Of a stretch of 64,000 nucleotides of DNA, positions 34,278-42,946 are shown piece by piece. This DNA comes from Mammaliicoccus stepanovicii (GTDB taxonomy: Bacteria; Bacillota; Bacilli; Staphylococcales; Staphylococcaceae): the NCBI RefSeq assembly GCF_002902525.1, contig NZ_PPQZ01000118.1:55829-119828 (forward strand), given 5' to 3'. Positions within the stretch are counted from its first letter, which is position 1, and each line of letters starts with the position of its first letter. A model generated the notes under the pieces. That model saw nothing but the letters and a program-made list of their open reading frames with translations. It did not search any database and was not told where the DNA came from. A program made the position numbers and the translations under genes.

Positions 34278-35094
34278 ATTAAATAATGACGTTGAAATTC
34301 CAGAGATTGGATTAGGTGTTTATAAAGTAGAGTCATCAGATATGGAAAGAGTAATCAAAACAGCATATGAAACGGGCTATCGAGCTATTGATACAGCTTG
34401 GTTCTATAAGAATGAAAAATCATTAGGACAAGCATTGAAAAATTTAAATATTAATCGTGAAGAATTATTTATTACGACAAAACTGTGGAATGATTTTCAA
34501 GGATATGACAAAACGATAGAATCATTCAATGAATCATTAGAGAATCTACAATTATCATACTTAGATATGTATTTAATACACTGGCCATGTCCAGAAGATG
34601 AATTGTTTATTGAAACATATAAAGCTTTAGAAAAACTTTACTACGATGGTAAGATAAAAGCGATAGGCGTTTGTAATTTCAAAGAACATCATTTAGAAAC
34701 ACTACTGGAACATACAGACGTAGTGCCTGCGGTAAACCAAGTAGAATTCCATCCAATATTTAATCAAGCAGATTTACAGTCATATTGTGAAGGAAAAGGC
34801 ATAAAAGTTATGGCATGGAGTCCACTCATGAGAGGTGGAGAATTGTTAGAAAATCCAGTCCTTACAAAAATTGCGAATAAATATAACAAATCAGTCGCAC
34901 AAGTTATTATTAAATGGCATATTCAACAAGGTAGACTGGTTATACCTAAATCACAAAATGACAACCGTATTAAAGAAAACTTCAATGTATTTGATTTCAA
35001 ATTAAGTCAATCAGATCTTGAAGAAATCGATGGATTAAACAAAGATGAAAGACAATTTAGAGATCCAGATGATGTAAAAATAGGCATCATGTAA
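34270..35094 (+). CDS. Aldo/keto reductase, 2,5-diketo-gluconate reductase type
   Basis: A 274-residue AKR5-like enzyme. Asp-Thr-Ala-Trp-Phe-Tyr carries the catalytic Asp and Tyr, Thr-Thr-Lys-Leu-Trp the Lys, and Leu-Ile-His-Trp-Pro the His; the C-terminal Val-Ile-Pro-Lys-Ser contacts NADPH. These enzymes reduce methylglyoxal and other small carbonyls. ATG at 34270 with AAAGGGG upstream, inside the end of the preceding gene, so translation may be coupled. Confidence 0.87.
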   Translation: MIKLNNDVEIPEIGLGVYKVESSDMERVIKTAYETGYRAIDTAWFYKNEKSLGQALKNLNINREELFITTKLWNDFQGYDKTIESFNESLENLQLSYLDMYLIHWPCPEDELFIETYKALEKLYYDGKIKAIGVCNFKEHHLETLLEHTDVVPAVNQVEFHPIFNQADLQSYCEGKGIKVMAWSPLMRGGELLENPVLTKIANKYNKSVAQVIIKWHIQQGRLVIPKSQNDNRIKENFNVFDFKLSQSDLEEIDGLNKDERQFRDPDDVKIGIM

Positions 35095-35182
35095 ACAAAT
35101 TAAAACCTTCACATAATTGTTTGAAATAAGATGTATTTTGAATATATCTTTTAGTAAAATGGATGTGTGGAGGTGTTTTTTT

Positions 35183-35905
35183 ATGTTTAAATTTAAAAAG
35201 CCTAATCAACACGGGGGTTGGTCAATGATCGTCGTCCCAATTGCTTTTGGTATTGCAGCTACAAGTTTTTCTAATCTACATCTATTATTATATATTGGTC
35301 TATTAGCAGCATATTTCATGAGTGATCAAGTTTTCTTCTATTTAAAGAAAAGGAAGAAACAAATAGGATATATAAACACAGCATTATTATTTCTAATTAT
35401 CGTCGTTGTGACGTTTTTACCAATTGTAATTCAAAAACAAGAAACGGTAATCATTTTTCTAATGATGATTCCGTTATTATTAGTAAATGCATACTTTGCT
35501 AAAACTAAGAATGAAAGAGCGTTCACAAATGATGTGATAGCGGTTATTATGTTCTGTTTATTCGGTGTTATCAGTACGCTCATAAATATATCTATAACAG
35601 AAATAAGAATTTGGTCAATCGTATTTATCATGAGCTTTATGTACTTCTTTGGGACAATATTATTTGTGAAAACAATGATAAGAGAAAAGAAATCATTAAA
35701 GTATAAATGGAGTTCTTGGATTTATCATATACTGATTGTCATTATTGGATTATTTATACATCCGCTCGTTATGATTATGTATATTCCAAGTTTAATGAGA
35801 TCAATAATTCTATATGGACGCAAAATTAAAATAATGCATGTAGGAATGATAGAAATTGCAAATTCCATATTTATATTGACTATAGGCAGTATATATTTAT
35901 CATAA
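35183..35905 (+). CDS. YwiC-like membrane protein
   Basis: A 240-residue protein with about eight membrane helices. The N-terminal Lys-Pro-Asn-Gln-His-Gly-Gly-Trp-Ser-Met matches the His-Gly-Ala-Trp-type signature of the YwiC-like family, followed by Phe-Phe-Tyr-Leu-Lys-Lys-Arg-Lys-Lys in the first cytosolic loop. Function is unknown. ATG at 35183 has GGAGGTG upstream; an open frame from 35117 lacks a start signal. Confidence 0.82.
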   Translation: MFKFKKPNQHGGWSMIVVPIAFGIAATSFSNLHLLLYIGLLAAYFMSDQVFFYLKKRKKQIGYINTALLFLIIVVVTFLPIVIQKQETVIIFLMMIPLLLVNAYFAKTKNERAFTNDVIAVIMFCLFGVISTLINISITEIRIWSIVFIMSFMYFFGTILFVKTMIREKKSLKYKWSSWIYHILIVIIGLFIHPLVMIMYIPSLMRSIILYGRKIKIMHVGMIEIANSIFILTIGSIYLS

Positions 35906-35951
35906 AAAAGACCGCATTAGAAGGAGTAATCCAACTAATGCGGTCTTTTTT
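35904..35951. terminator. Bidirectional terminator between the YwiC-like gene and glsB-like gene
   Basis: Perfect 17-bp stem AAAAAAGACCGCATTAG (35904-35920) with CTAATGCGGTCTTTTTT (35935-35951). Confidence 0.9.
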
Positions 35952-36006
35952 TTGAATGGGGAATATGTTGTTCCACATTCTATTGTATTTTGTAAATGTA
36001 ATAATC

Positions 36007-36255
36007 TTATTTTCTGATTAATTTCAAGATAAATGATAGTACAAGTATTAAAATAATAGAACCAATAAGTGCAGGAATAATTGCTATTCCACCCCATACT
36101 GGACCTAAATCGCCAAGTAATGATCCACCAATTGCTGAACCAATAATACCAGCGATAATATTACCAATAATACCACCTGGAATATCTTTACCTAAAATTG
36201 CACCAGCTAGCCAACCTATTAAGCCGCCTACGATTAACATTAATATAAAGCCCAT
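36007..36255 (-). CDS. GlsB/YeaQ/YmgE-family stress-response membrane protein
   Basis: An 82-residue, three-helix, Gly-rich membrane protein of the transglycosylase-associated family: Gly-Gly-Leu-Ile-Gly-Trp-Leu-Ala-Gly near residue 10 and Gly-Asn-Ile-Ile-Ala-Gly-Ile-Ile-Gly-Ser in the middle. Members respond to general stress (often SigB-regulated in Gram-positives, not tested here). AAGGAGGT precedes the ATG. Confidence 0.87.
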   Translation of the reverse strand: MGFILMLIVGGLIGWLAGAILGKDIPGGIIGNIIAGIIGSAIGGSLLGDLGPVWGGIAIIPALIGSIILILVLSFILKLIRK

Positions 36256-36305
36256 TTGAGTGTACCTCCTTATATATATTTCTTACTACTTCAAATATAT
36301 ACCCA

Positions 36306-36947
36306 TTACTTTAAATGTGAAACATAATGAGTTGTTTTGAATAGTTTTTGCCATAAAATAAATAACACATAAATTAAAAACACCGGAACGAGTAAAAACC
36401 AATGTGGTGTAAGGATAATCATACATACTAATGCGACAATTGTAGCAATTTCTCCTACTAATTGTGGATGTATAAAGTATCTATATATACCATTCTGGTA
36501 AATTTTAGCTAATCGTTTACCATTCGACTCAATTGGATTTGTGAAAAGTGATAAATAAGCGATGATTTGTCCTATGATAAACAAACTAACGCCAAAGTAA
36601 GGAACAGATTGATAAATAGAAAGATCGCTATCTAAATACACAATATTTAAAGCCATACTAAATACAATTGTTACGATATAAAGTACGAAAAATTGATTAT
36701 CAATATAATTTGAAACATGTTTAGTTTGAACCCATGTGTGTAAAAATGCCCATATAAGCAACATAGTTGTTACAGCTATCGTTATGAAATTGATTTCTTT
36801 GATGATTATAAAGGAAACTAAACCATTCAAAGCAATTGTTATAGAAATAACGTAATGATTAATACGTTTTTTCTTATTCATTACTACAAAGTTATATGAC
36901 ATTAAGATAATACACAGTATGATATTTATTGTAACGAGAAATGCCAT
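36306..36947 (-). CDS. Membrane protein of the isoprenylcysteine methyltransferase/DUF1295-like group
   Basis: A 213-residue protein with six or seven membrane helices. Gly-Ile-Tyr-Arg-Tyr-Phe-Ile-His-Pro-Gln-Leu-Val-Gly-Glu near residue 155 resembles the His-Pro and Glu motif of PEMT/ICMT-type membrane methyltransferases and DUF1295 enzymes. A catalytic role cannot be claimed. The gene is first upstream of the glsB-like gene on the same strand, 50 bases apart. Confidence 0.75.
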   Translation of the reverse strand: MAFLVTINIILCIILMSYNFVVMNKKKRINHYVISITIALNGLVSFIIIKEINFITIAVTTMLLIWAFLHTWVQTKHVSNYIDNQFFVLYIVTIVFSMALNIVYLDSDLSIYQSVPYFGVSLFIIGQIIAYLSLFTNPIESNGKRLAKIYQNGIYRYFIHPQLVGEIATIVALVCMIILTPHWFLLVPVFLIYVLFILWQKLFKTTHYVSHLK

Positions 36948-37128
36948 AGTTGTCTCCTTATCTTAACTAGTCTCATTTTAGAATTATAACAATTTCTTTA
37001 CATTTAATCACTAAATATATTTACATGATTTGAAGTTATCGACAATTTGACAAATTTACGTGACTTTACTAAGCTTAAAACATACTAATTTGTATTACAT
37101 AATAGTGAACGGATAAGAGGTTATCAAT

Positions 37129-37452
37129 ATGTCCATACGAACTCAAATGAGAAAAGGATTTTTAGATGCATGTATTTTGTCGATTATTCAATCCCAACCA
37201 GTCTATGGTTACGAACTTTCGAAAAAGCTCAACGAGTATAATTTTACAGAAGTGAGTGAGGGGACAATTTATCCTATTTTATTGAGGTTGTTAAATAAAG
37301 AATTCATTTATAGTGAGTTCAAAGTAAGTGAACAAGGTCCTAAGAGAAAATATTATTATATTACGGATAAAGGTAGAGAAGAGCTTAAATTAGTTATTCA
37401 AGAATGGGATAAAATAAAGAAACCTATTCAAGATTTATTAAAGGATGTGTGA
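37129..37452 (+). CDS. PadR-family transcriptional regulator
   Basis: A 107-residue PadR winged-helix protein: Gly-Phe-Leu-Asp-Ala-Cys-Ile-Leu, Val-Tyr-Gly-Tyr-Glu-Leu-Ser, Gly-Thr-Ile-Tyr-Pro-Ile-Leu-Leu-Arg-Leu and Lys-Tyr-Tyr-Tyr-Ile-Thr-Asp-Lys-Gly are the family's defining pattern. It is cotranscribed with a DUF1129/HAAS-like membrane protein three bases downstream; such PadR-membrane pairs act as ligand-sensing regulatory modules in many Firmicutes. Effector unknown. Confidence 0.9.
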   Translation: MSIRTQMRKGFLDACILSIIQSQPVYGYELSKKLNEYNFTEVSEGTIYPILLRLLNKEFIYSEFKVSEQGPKRKYYYITDKGREELKLVIQEWDKIKKPIQDLLKDV

Positions 37453-37455
37453 ATT

Positions 37456-38115
37456 TTGGAAAAACCTGTAGAAGTATTGATACAAGAGAATAATTTGAAG
37501 AGAAAGCAATTAAATGAAGAAGATTTACAAGTATATGAGGATTTTTTATTATACATAAGAACAGATTTGAGAGTTAATGAATATGACTCTGAAGTAATAT
37601 TGAATGATGTGTTAGATCATTTGTTAGAAGCAACTTCTCATGGCATGTCTGCAATTGAGTTTTTTGGGCATGATGTCAAAGCCCATGCAGATGAAATATT
37701 GCAAGAACTGCCAAATGAATCAAACAAAGCTATCATGAATATGGTATTGCTAGGCGTTTCGTTTTTCTATTTTGTTTATTTTGCTGCTTCAGGAATAGCA
37801 GGTATATTTACAGAGTATAAAACGTCAATCCTATCTTTAGTTTCGATGCTTATTATCGTACCAATTGGTGGTGTTTTTATAATAAAAACATTATTCAGTA
37901 TTATTCAAAATCATATATTTGATCACTCAAAATATAAAAATATTAAAGAAATGGCCTATTCTGGAATCGTAGTAGGTGTAATACCAGCATTATTAATTAT
38001 TTTACCTAATGTATTATTTAAAGATATGACACAAGTTTATATTCCATGGTGGGTATATTTAATATTGAGTATTGGATGTTATTTATTATATAGAACGATT
38101 AAATCTAAAAAGTAA
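37456..38115 (+). CDS. DUF1129/HAAS-like membrane protein, PadR partner
   Basis: A 219-residue protein with a soluble helical domain (1-90) and four membrane helices (about 93-215). TTG at 37456 is the start, with AAGGATGTG seven bases upstream overlapping the padR end. The soluble domain matches that of the protein at 6328-7011 (Asn-Glu-Tyr-Asp-Ser-Glu then Leu-Leu-Glu-Ala and Ala-Met/Ile-Glu-Phe-Phe), so these are paralogues. By neighbour it probably works with the PadR regulator. Function unknown. Confidence 0.8.
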   Translation: MEKPVEVLIQENNLKRKQLNEEDLQVYEDFLLYIRTDLRVNEYDSEVILNDVLDHLLEATSHGMSAIEFFGHDVKAHADEILQELPNESNKAIMNMVLLGVSFFYFVYFAASGIAGIFTEYKTSILSLVSMLIIVPIGGVFIIKTLFSIIQNHIFDHSKYKNIKEMAYSGIVVGVIPALLIILPNVLFKDMTQVYIPWWVYLILSIGCYLLYRTIKSKK

Positions 38116-38212
38116 AATTATAATAAAGGCTAATTTAAAGGTATTGTTCACTTTGTAAAATAATATAAATGAAGATGATCCAGAGAGAATATTCGTTTCA
38201 GAGTTAATTAAC

Positions 38213-38246
38213 ACGAGAAAATTATGATAAAAAATGATTTTCTCGT
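38213..38246 (+). terminator. Terminator after the PadR operon
   Basis: ACGAGAAAAT (38213-38222) pairs with ATTTTCTCGT (38237-38246), followed by TTTTT. Confidence 0.8.
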
Positions 38247-38279
38247 TTTTTATGAATGCGCACCTTTAATGGATAAATT

Positions 38280-38468
38280 ATGGTTCAACTTTTGGGAGAT
38301 ACGATAAAGTCATGGAAAAACGAGGTAGTTAATCCACGAGATGGGCAAAGTCATGGAATAAGTCAGCAGTTAATCCACAAGATGGGCAGAAATTATATTC
38401 AAACCTATCATGAAATTAGAACTCAACAAAAATTAGGCTACTTATCTCCTATAGAAATCAGGAAATGA
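38280..38468 (+). pseudogene. IS3-family transposase remnant preceded by a 41-bp duplication
   Basis: Residues 34-62 of this 62-codon frame (from about 38379) read like the C-terminus of an IS3/IS150-type transposase: Tyr-Ile-Gln-Thr-Tyr-His-Glu-Ile-Arg then Gln-Lys-Leu-Gly-Tyr-Leu-Ser-Pro-Ile-Glu. The rest of the catalytic core is missing. The part before it is not transposase-like; it consists of two direct copies of a 41-base unit (38306-38346, 38347-38387) beginning AAAGTCATGGA and ending GTTAATCCACRAGATGGGC. Not an active gene. The gap 38116-38570 holds only this remnant and two hairpins. Confidence 0.55.
38306..38387. repeat. Two-copy 41-bp direct repeat
   Basis: Two adjacent 41-base units (38306-38346 and 38347-38387) share AAAGTCATGGA and GTTAATCCACRAGATGGGC, differing mainly in their middle eight bases. 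The period equals that of the block at 2054-2360 but the sequence is unrelated. Confidence 0.8.
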
Positions 38469-38477
38469 GTAGCCTAA
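38433..38477 (-). terminator. Terminator of queC-D-E formed by the IS remnant end
   Basis: TTAGGCTACT (38433-38442) pairs with AGTAGCCTAA (38468-38477). Read on the minus strand, downstream of queE, the stem is followed by TTTTTGTT. The stem overlaps the end of the transposase remnant. Confidence 0.55.
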
Positions 38478-38570
38478 AAAATAATATTAGTATGAAGTTT
38501 CTGGTTTACGGGTTAAATGTCTGTTTGCTCATATTAGTCTTACTTGTATATAAGACATTTCATTTAATAT

Positions 38571-39281
38571 TTAGACGCCTTTTTTGTTGCTCCAAAGTAA
38601 TGTGTGTAGTTGTGGTAATACATATATATCGTTTAGTGTGTCATTCATCACTTTATCTATGAGTTGTTCATATTTTTCTAATAATCGTTCAGTATGATTG
38701 TCGACAGTATCATCTAAATATGGGTTACCTACTTGTAAGTAAAATGGGACTTCTGGATATCTATTATGAATCATTTTTGCGAAATTATAGTCTTCATCAT
38801 CAAATATGACAACTTTTAAAGACAAGCTTTCAAGATTACATTTGTTTATAACGTCATCTAGTATAGGTAAGTTTGGTTTCATACCTGAACTTGGTGGCTT
38901 TGGACTGATAGTTAAGTCGTCTATTTCCGTCATCCAGTCTTGGAATTTTGAGCCTTGCGTTTCAAGCGCTGTTTTAATGTTTCTTTCTTGTAGTGCTTTA
39001 ACGAGTGGACCAATGTTCTTAATCAATGCTGGATTCCCACCAGAAATAGTCACATGTTGGTATTTATTTGGTGCAAGTTCATCTAATGTTGAAATGATAT
39101 CTTCAGGTTCTAATAATTGTATGTCTTCTTTAGCAGACCCATCCCATGTGAAGCTTGAATCACACCAACTACATCTATAGTCACATCCACTTGTTCTAAC
39201 AAACATCGTTTTCTTACCAATGACTGAACCTTCACCTTGTATTGTAGGTCCGAATATTTCGAGTACAGGAATTTTAGGCAT
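38571..39281 (-). CDS. queE: 7-carboxy-7-deazaguanine synthase QueE
   Basis: A 236-residue radical SAM enzyme that makes 7-carboxy-7-deazaguanine from carboxytetrahydropterin in queuosine synthesis. The iron-sulfur cysteines are Cys33, Cys37 and Cys40 in a CX3CX2C pattern; Phe-Gly-Pro-Thr-Ile-Gln-Gly-Glu-Gly marks the N-terminus, and Thr-Ile-Ser-Gly-Gly-Asn-Pro the SAM site. It is last in the queC-D-E operon; the ATG overlaps queD by eight bases. Confidence 0.94.
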   Translation of the reverse strand: MPKIPVLEIFGPTIQGEGSVIGKKTMFVRTSGCDYRCSWCDSSFTWDGSAKEDIQLLEPEDIISTLDELAPNKYQHVTISGGNPALIKNIGPLVKALQERNIKTALETQGSKFQDWMTEIDDLTISPKPPSSGMKPNLPILDDVINKCNLESLSLKVVIFDDEDYNFAKMIHNRYPEVPFYLQVGNPYLDDTVDNHTERLLEKYEQLIDKVMNDTLNDIYVLPQLHTLLWSNKKGV

Positions 39282-39705
39282 GGTCTACACCATGATTTGC
39301 CGGTCTATACACAACGTAACTAGTAGGCGTCTCTCTCACAAAAACTTGTACACATTTAGGTTTGTTTAAGCGTTTATCAAGTGATTCTTGAACGATGTTG
39401 TAAATCGTTTGGGCTACTTGTTCAGTTGACGGACTATTATCTTGAAATTCCTGAAAATCATTTAATAGTCTATGATCATAACGGCCATGAATTAATGATT
39501 TCAATTCACTAAAATTCACTAAAAATCCCATCTCATCTAATTCGTTTCCAGCGATCGTTAAGTTGATAAAATAAGTATGACCGTGAACATTGTGACATTT
39601 GCCTGCTTCTTCAAATGGAATATAATGTGCACTTGAAAAATTAAAGTCTTTATTTAATTCGAATGAATAAGGGTGTTGAACACTAGGATAAATTTGTTGT
39701 AGCAT
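39274..39705 (-). CDS. queD: 6-carboxy-5,6,7,8-tetrahydropterin synthase QueD
   Basis: A 143-residue QueD of the tetrahydropterin synthase family. The zinc and catalytic residues lie in Ser-Ser-Ala-His-Tyr-Ile-Pro and Lys-Cys-His-Asn-Val-His-Gly-His-Thr-Tyr; Asp-His-Arg-Leu-Leu-Asn provides the later His and Thr-Glu-Gln the Glu. It converts dihydroneopterin triphosphate to carboxytetrahydropterin. It overlaps queC by one base and queE by eight. Confidence 0.93.
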   Translation of the reverse strand: MLQQIYPSVQHPYSFELNKDFNFSSAHYIPFEEAGKCHNVHGHTYFINLTIAGNELDEMGFLVNFSELKSLIHGRYDHRLLNDFQEFQDNSPSTEQVAQTIYNIVQESLDKRLNKPKCVQVFVRETPTSYVVYRPANHGVDHA

Positions 39706-40373
39706 TATAAACTTCCTTTCGATTCAAGGTATTGTTGTAACCCTTGATTTCTTAAATGACATGCAGGACATTCCCCACAACCATCGCTCATGACACCGTT
39801 ATAACAAGTTAATGTTTTATTTCTTATATAACTAAGTGCATCTAATTCATCACTTAAAGCCCATGTTTCTTTCTTGTTTAACCACATTAATGGTGTATGA
39901 ATAACAAAATCTTTATCCATAGATAAATTTAATGATAAATTCATAGATTTAATAAAACTATCTCTACAATCTGGATAACCACTAAAATCAGTCTCACAAA
40001 CACCCGTAATTATATGTTTAGCACCAATTTGATAGGCAAGTGCACCAGCAAAGGATAAAAACAGTAAATTTCTAGCTGGAACAAACGTGTTAGGTACACC
40101 GTCCTCATTATCTTCAATTTGCATAGAATGATCAGTTAATGCGTTTGGAGATAATTGGGAAAGTAACGACATATCCAAGACATGATGTTTCAATCCTTGC
40201 TCTGATGCAATATTTTTCGCAACTTCTATTTCTAAGTCATGTCTTTGTCCATATTGAAATGTAACGAGTTCAACTTCTTTGAAATGTGCCTTTGCATAAA
40301 ACATACACGTCGTACTATCTTGGCCACCGCTAAATACAACGAGTGCTTTTTCGTTTTTTAATGTTTCTGACAT
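39705..40373 (-). CDS. queC: 7-cyano-7-deazaguanine synthase QueC
   Basis: A 222-residue ATP-dependent enzyme that turns carboxydeazaguanine into preQ0. The PP-loop [10 protein letters not shown] is near residue 14 and the zinc-binding cysteines lie in [10 protein letters not shown] near the C-terminus. AAGGAG precedes the ATG. It is the first gene of the operon and is preceded by the preQ1 riboswitch. Confidence 0.95.
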   Translation of the reverse strand: MSETLKNEKALVVFSGGQDSTTCMFYAKAHFKEVELVTFQYGQRHDLEIEVAKNIASEQGLKHHVLDMSLLSQLSPNALTDHSMQIEDNEDGVPNTFVPARNLLFLSFAGALAYQIGAKHIITGVCETDFSGYPDCRDSFIKSMNLSLNLSMDKDFVIHTPLMWLNKKETWALSDELDALSYIRNKTLTCYNGVMSDGCGECPACHLRNQGLQQYLESKGSL

Positions 40374-40397
40374 TGTCTTTCTCCTTTAAAAAGGCAT

Positions 40398-40430
40398 AAA
40401 AAAAGCCTGCCTTCTATAAAAAAGGTAGAC
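40398..40430 (-). terminator. Riboswitch expression-platform terminator before queC
   Basis: On the minus strand GTCTACCTT (40430-40422) pairs with AAGGCAGGC (40413-40405), one A-C mismatch and one G-T pair, followed by a run of seven T (40404-40398), just upstream of queC and downstream of the aptamer. Confidence 0.75.
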
Positions 40431-40439
40431 GTGGGTGTC

Positions 40440-40474
40440 TAGTTTTTTATAGAGGGTGTCAGCTAGTAACCTCT
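40440..40474 (-). promoter_or_regulatory. PreQ1 class I riboswitch aptamer
   Basis: Read on the minus strand the 35 bases begin AGAGG, run through a loop TTACTAGCTGACA, close with CCTCT and end in ATAAAAAACTA. This matches the compact preQ1-I aptamer (P1 AGAGG/CCTCT with the A-rich pseudoknot tail). A sigma-A-like TTGCTT-17-TATCAT lies upstream. With the terminator at 40398-40430 it should switch off queC-D-E when preQ1 is abundant. Confidence 0.9.
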
Positions 40475-40577
40475 TAGTTTTTTGAATATACAAATGATAA
40501 TATAATCCTAGTATAAAAGCAAGTTCACTGTATGGTATGATGAACTTGAATAAAATGAAGAAAGAGCGTATAAAACT

Positions 40578-41180
40578 ATGATTATAATGATTGACAACCA
40601 TGACTCATTTACATATAACATTATAGAATATTTAAATATTATCTCTAAAAGCGAAGAGATTAAAGTGATGATGACAGAAAACGTATCAATTGAACGAATC
40701 GAATCATTAAATCCTAAACTTGTGATCATTTCACCTGGACCAGGTCATCCTGATGATTATAAGGATTTAAAGAACGTGATGAAACACATCTGTCATGATG
40801 TCCCAATATTGGGTGTTTGTTTAGGATTTCAATTGCTAATCTCTATATTTGGTGGACGTGTCATCAAAGGTGAGAAACCGATACATGGACACGTTGCGAA
40901 ACTTGAACACGATGGGGAAGGTATTTATCTAGGTTTACCACAATCATTTCAAGTGACAAGGTATCATTCCCTCATAGCAGACATGCAAAGCATTCCGGAC
41001 GTGTTTAAAGTTTCATCATTTATTGAACAAGGCATACCGATGTCAGTTCGACATAAAGAACTACCAATAGAGGCTGTTCAATATCATCCGGAATCTATAT
41101 TAAGCGAATACGGAAAGGAACAATTTGCGAATTTCTTGATGAAAGTAGGTATAGAAGTTGAGAGCACATATTCAGTTTAA
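40578..41180 (+). CDS. pabA: Aminodeoxychorismate synthase glutamine amidotransferase PabA
   Basis: A 200-residue class I amidotransferase. The catalytic Cys lies in Leu-Gly-Val-Cys-Leu-Gly-Phe-Gln and the His-Glu pair in Gln-Tyr-His-Pro-Glu-Ser; Ile-Asp-Asn-His-Asp-Ser-Phe-Thr is the N-terminal motif. It supplies ammonia to PabB for p-aminobenzoate, a folate precursor. TrpG is close in sequence, but the partner gene and absence of trp genes favour PabA. The ribosome binding site (AAAGAG) is modest. It overlaps pabBC by 23 bases. Confidence 0.9.
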   Translation: MIIMIDNHDSFTYNIIEYLNIISKSEEIKVMMTENVSIERIESLNPKLVIISPGPGHPDDYKDLKNVMKHICHDVPILGVCLGFQLLISIFGGRVIKGEKPIHGHVAKLEHDGEGIYLGLPQSFQVTRYHSLIADMQSIPDVFKVSSFIEQGIPMSVRHKELPIEAVQYHPESILSEYGKEQFANFLMKVGIEVESTYSV

Positions 41181-42885
41181 GTACATATTGAATCAAAACC
41201 ATCATGAAACGTTATCTTTTAAATTTGAGAATCCGATTGTCGACCAGATAGCACAAAATATTGATGAAGTTGCGCCTTTAATCGATCAAGCAGAGTATTA
41301 TCAAACGTTAGGATATTATGTAGTGTTAACACTCCCTTATGAAAGTGCAAAAGCATTTAATAAAGCATTTGATGTACATGAAGATGTAGAAAATTTTGGG
41401 TCATTACAAGTATATAAAGAACCCGTTACTGATTTCTCAGAAGACACTAGCCATAATCAAATAGTCAAATGGAATAGTATAGATTCGGATGAGACATTAT
41501 CACAGAATATTAAAGATATTCAATATGAAATTACAAACGGAAATACATATCAAGTTAACTACACAACAAGATTGAAGGCGAAATCTATTGATAACCCTTA
41601 TGAATATTATAGATTTTTAACTTATGAATCGAACGGTAATTATGTTGCATATATTGAAAACAGTGAGGAGAATATCATATCTATTTCGCCGGAACTCTTC
41701 TTTCAAACTGGTCCTCATGAAACGTTAGAGCATTGTATATTAACGAAGCCTATGAAAGGTACGATTGAAAGAGGTTCCACACTTCAAGAAGACGATGATC
41801 ATTATCAATGGCTCGCCAATTCCAGCAAAGATAAAGCAGAAAATGTGATGATCGTTGATCTATTAAGAAATGATTTAACGAAAATTTCAAAGCCTGGAAC
41901 AGTTGAAACGGTGAATTTGTTCATGATTGAAGCATACAAAACAGTATTTCAAATGACGAGTACAGTGCGTAGTGAAATGCAAAAGAATTTGCGATTATAT
42001 AATATATTAGAAGCGCTATTTCCATGCGGCTCGATTACTGGAGCGCCTAAAGAAGCAACAATGAAAGTGATACAACGTCTTGAAAAAACACCTAGAAAAA
42101 TTTATTGTGGAACAATCGGGTTATTATTACCAGATGGAAGAAAAGTGTTTAGTGTCCCAATTAGAACAGTACTTAACACTAAGAAAGAAGCGGTTTATGG
42201 TGTAGGTGCCGGGATAACAATTGATTCAAGAGCGGATGATGAAATTAAAGAATTTAAAATGAAAACTAAAATATTAGAACATAGTGAACAATCTTTAATA
42301 GAAACGATGCGCATAGAAGATGGTTTAGTCAAAAGACGAGAAGTACATACTGAAAGAGTCATTAAAGGTGCTGAAGCATTAAATATTGATTTAAATATAG
42401 CGCATTGGCATAAACATTTAGATGATGCAACACGTGAATGTTGTTCAGGAACATTTAAGCTAAGGATTGAAATTAATCATTCTGGCGTGTTTAAAATGAA
42501 TATTCAAGAACTAGCTGATAATAATAAACCACTCACTGCCAAGCTCATGTTATCAACAAATGCCCCATATATTTATAGAACAAACAAGACAACTGCACGT
42601 AGACAATTTGATCATAATCATGAAACGGATGTCGTGTTGTTTTATGATGATCATAACGAATTAACAGAGTTTGATATTGGCAATTTAGTGCTTAAATATG
42701 AAAATGAATATATAACACCAATTTATAAAGGCCAATTTTTGAATGGTTGTATGAGACAATCATTGTTAGACAATGGTGTAATAAAGGAAAGAAAGATAAA
42801 TAAATCTGATTTATTCAATAAAGATATAGAAGTTTATATGATAAATAGTTTAAGAGAGTGGACGAAGATAGATTTAAAATTTTGA
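41158..42885 (+). CDS. pabB: Fused aminodeoxychorismate synthase/lyase PabBC
   Basis: A 575-residue protein. Residues 1-385 are the chorismate-binding enzyme PabB: Pro-Cys-Gly-Ser-Ile-Thr-Gly-Ala-Pro-Lys, Gly-Ala-Gly-Ile-Thr near 360 and Met-Lys-Gly-Thr-Ile before it. Residues 390-575 form a class IV aminotransferase-fold domain as in PabC: Arg-Arg-Glu-Val-His-Thr-Glu-Arg, then Asn-Lys-Thr-Thr-Ala-Arg-Arg with the PLP-type Lys, and Asn-Gly-Cys-Met-Arg-Gln. The fusion would carry out both steps from chorismate to p-aminobenzoate. TTG at 41158 with AGG eight bases before is the only plausible start. Confidence 0.88.
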   Translation: MRAHIQFKYILNQNHHETLSFKFENPIVDQIAQNIDEVAPLIDQAEYYQTLGYYVVLTLPYESAKAFNKAFDVHEDVENFGSLQVYKEPVTDFSEDTSHNQIVKWNSIDSDETLSQNIKDIQYEITNGNTYQVNYTTRLKAKSIDNPYEYYRFLTYESNGNYVAYIENSEENIISISPELFFQTGPHETLEHCILTKPMKGTIERGSTLQEDDDHYQWLANSSKDKAENVMIVDLLRNDLTKISKPGTVETVNLFMIEAYKTVFQMTSTVRSEMQKNLRLYNILEALFPCGSITGAPKEATMKVIQRLEKTPRKIYCGTIGLLLPDGRKVFSVPIRTVLNTKKEAVYGVGAGITIDSRADDEIKEFKMKTKILEHSEQSLIETMRIEDGLVKRREVHTERVIKGAEALNIDLNIAHWHKHLDDATRECCSGTFKLRIEINHSGVFKMNIQELADNNKPLTAKLMLSTNAPYIYRTNKTTARRQFDHNHETDVVLFYDDHNELTEFDIGNLVLKYENEYITPIYKGQFLNGCMRQSLLDNGVIKERKINKSDLFNKDIEVYMINSLREWTKIDLKF

Positions 42886-42946
42886 TGGTAATCTAAAGTT
42901 ACAAATAGTAAAATAGTAACCATCATATAAAGACAGGTGAAAATTA

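Noticed and set aside
38465..38662. 65-codon plus-strand reading frame
   Set aside because: It runs antisense into queE, has no ribosome binding site and codes for a hydrophobic low-complexity peptide.
40386..40601. Minus-strand reading frames covering the queC leader
   Set aside because: They overlap the preQ1 riboswitch and its terminator and show no coding pattern.
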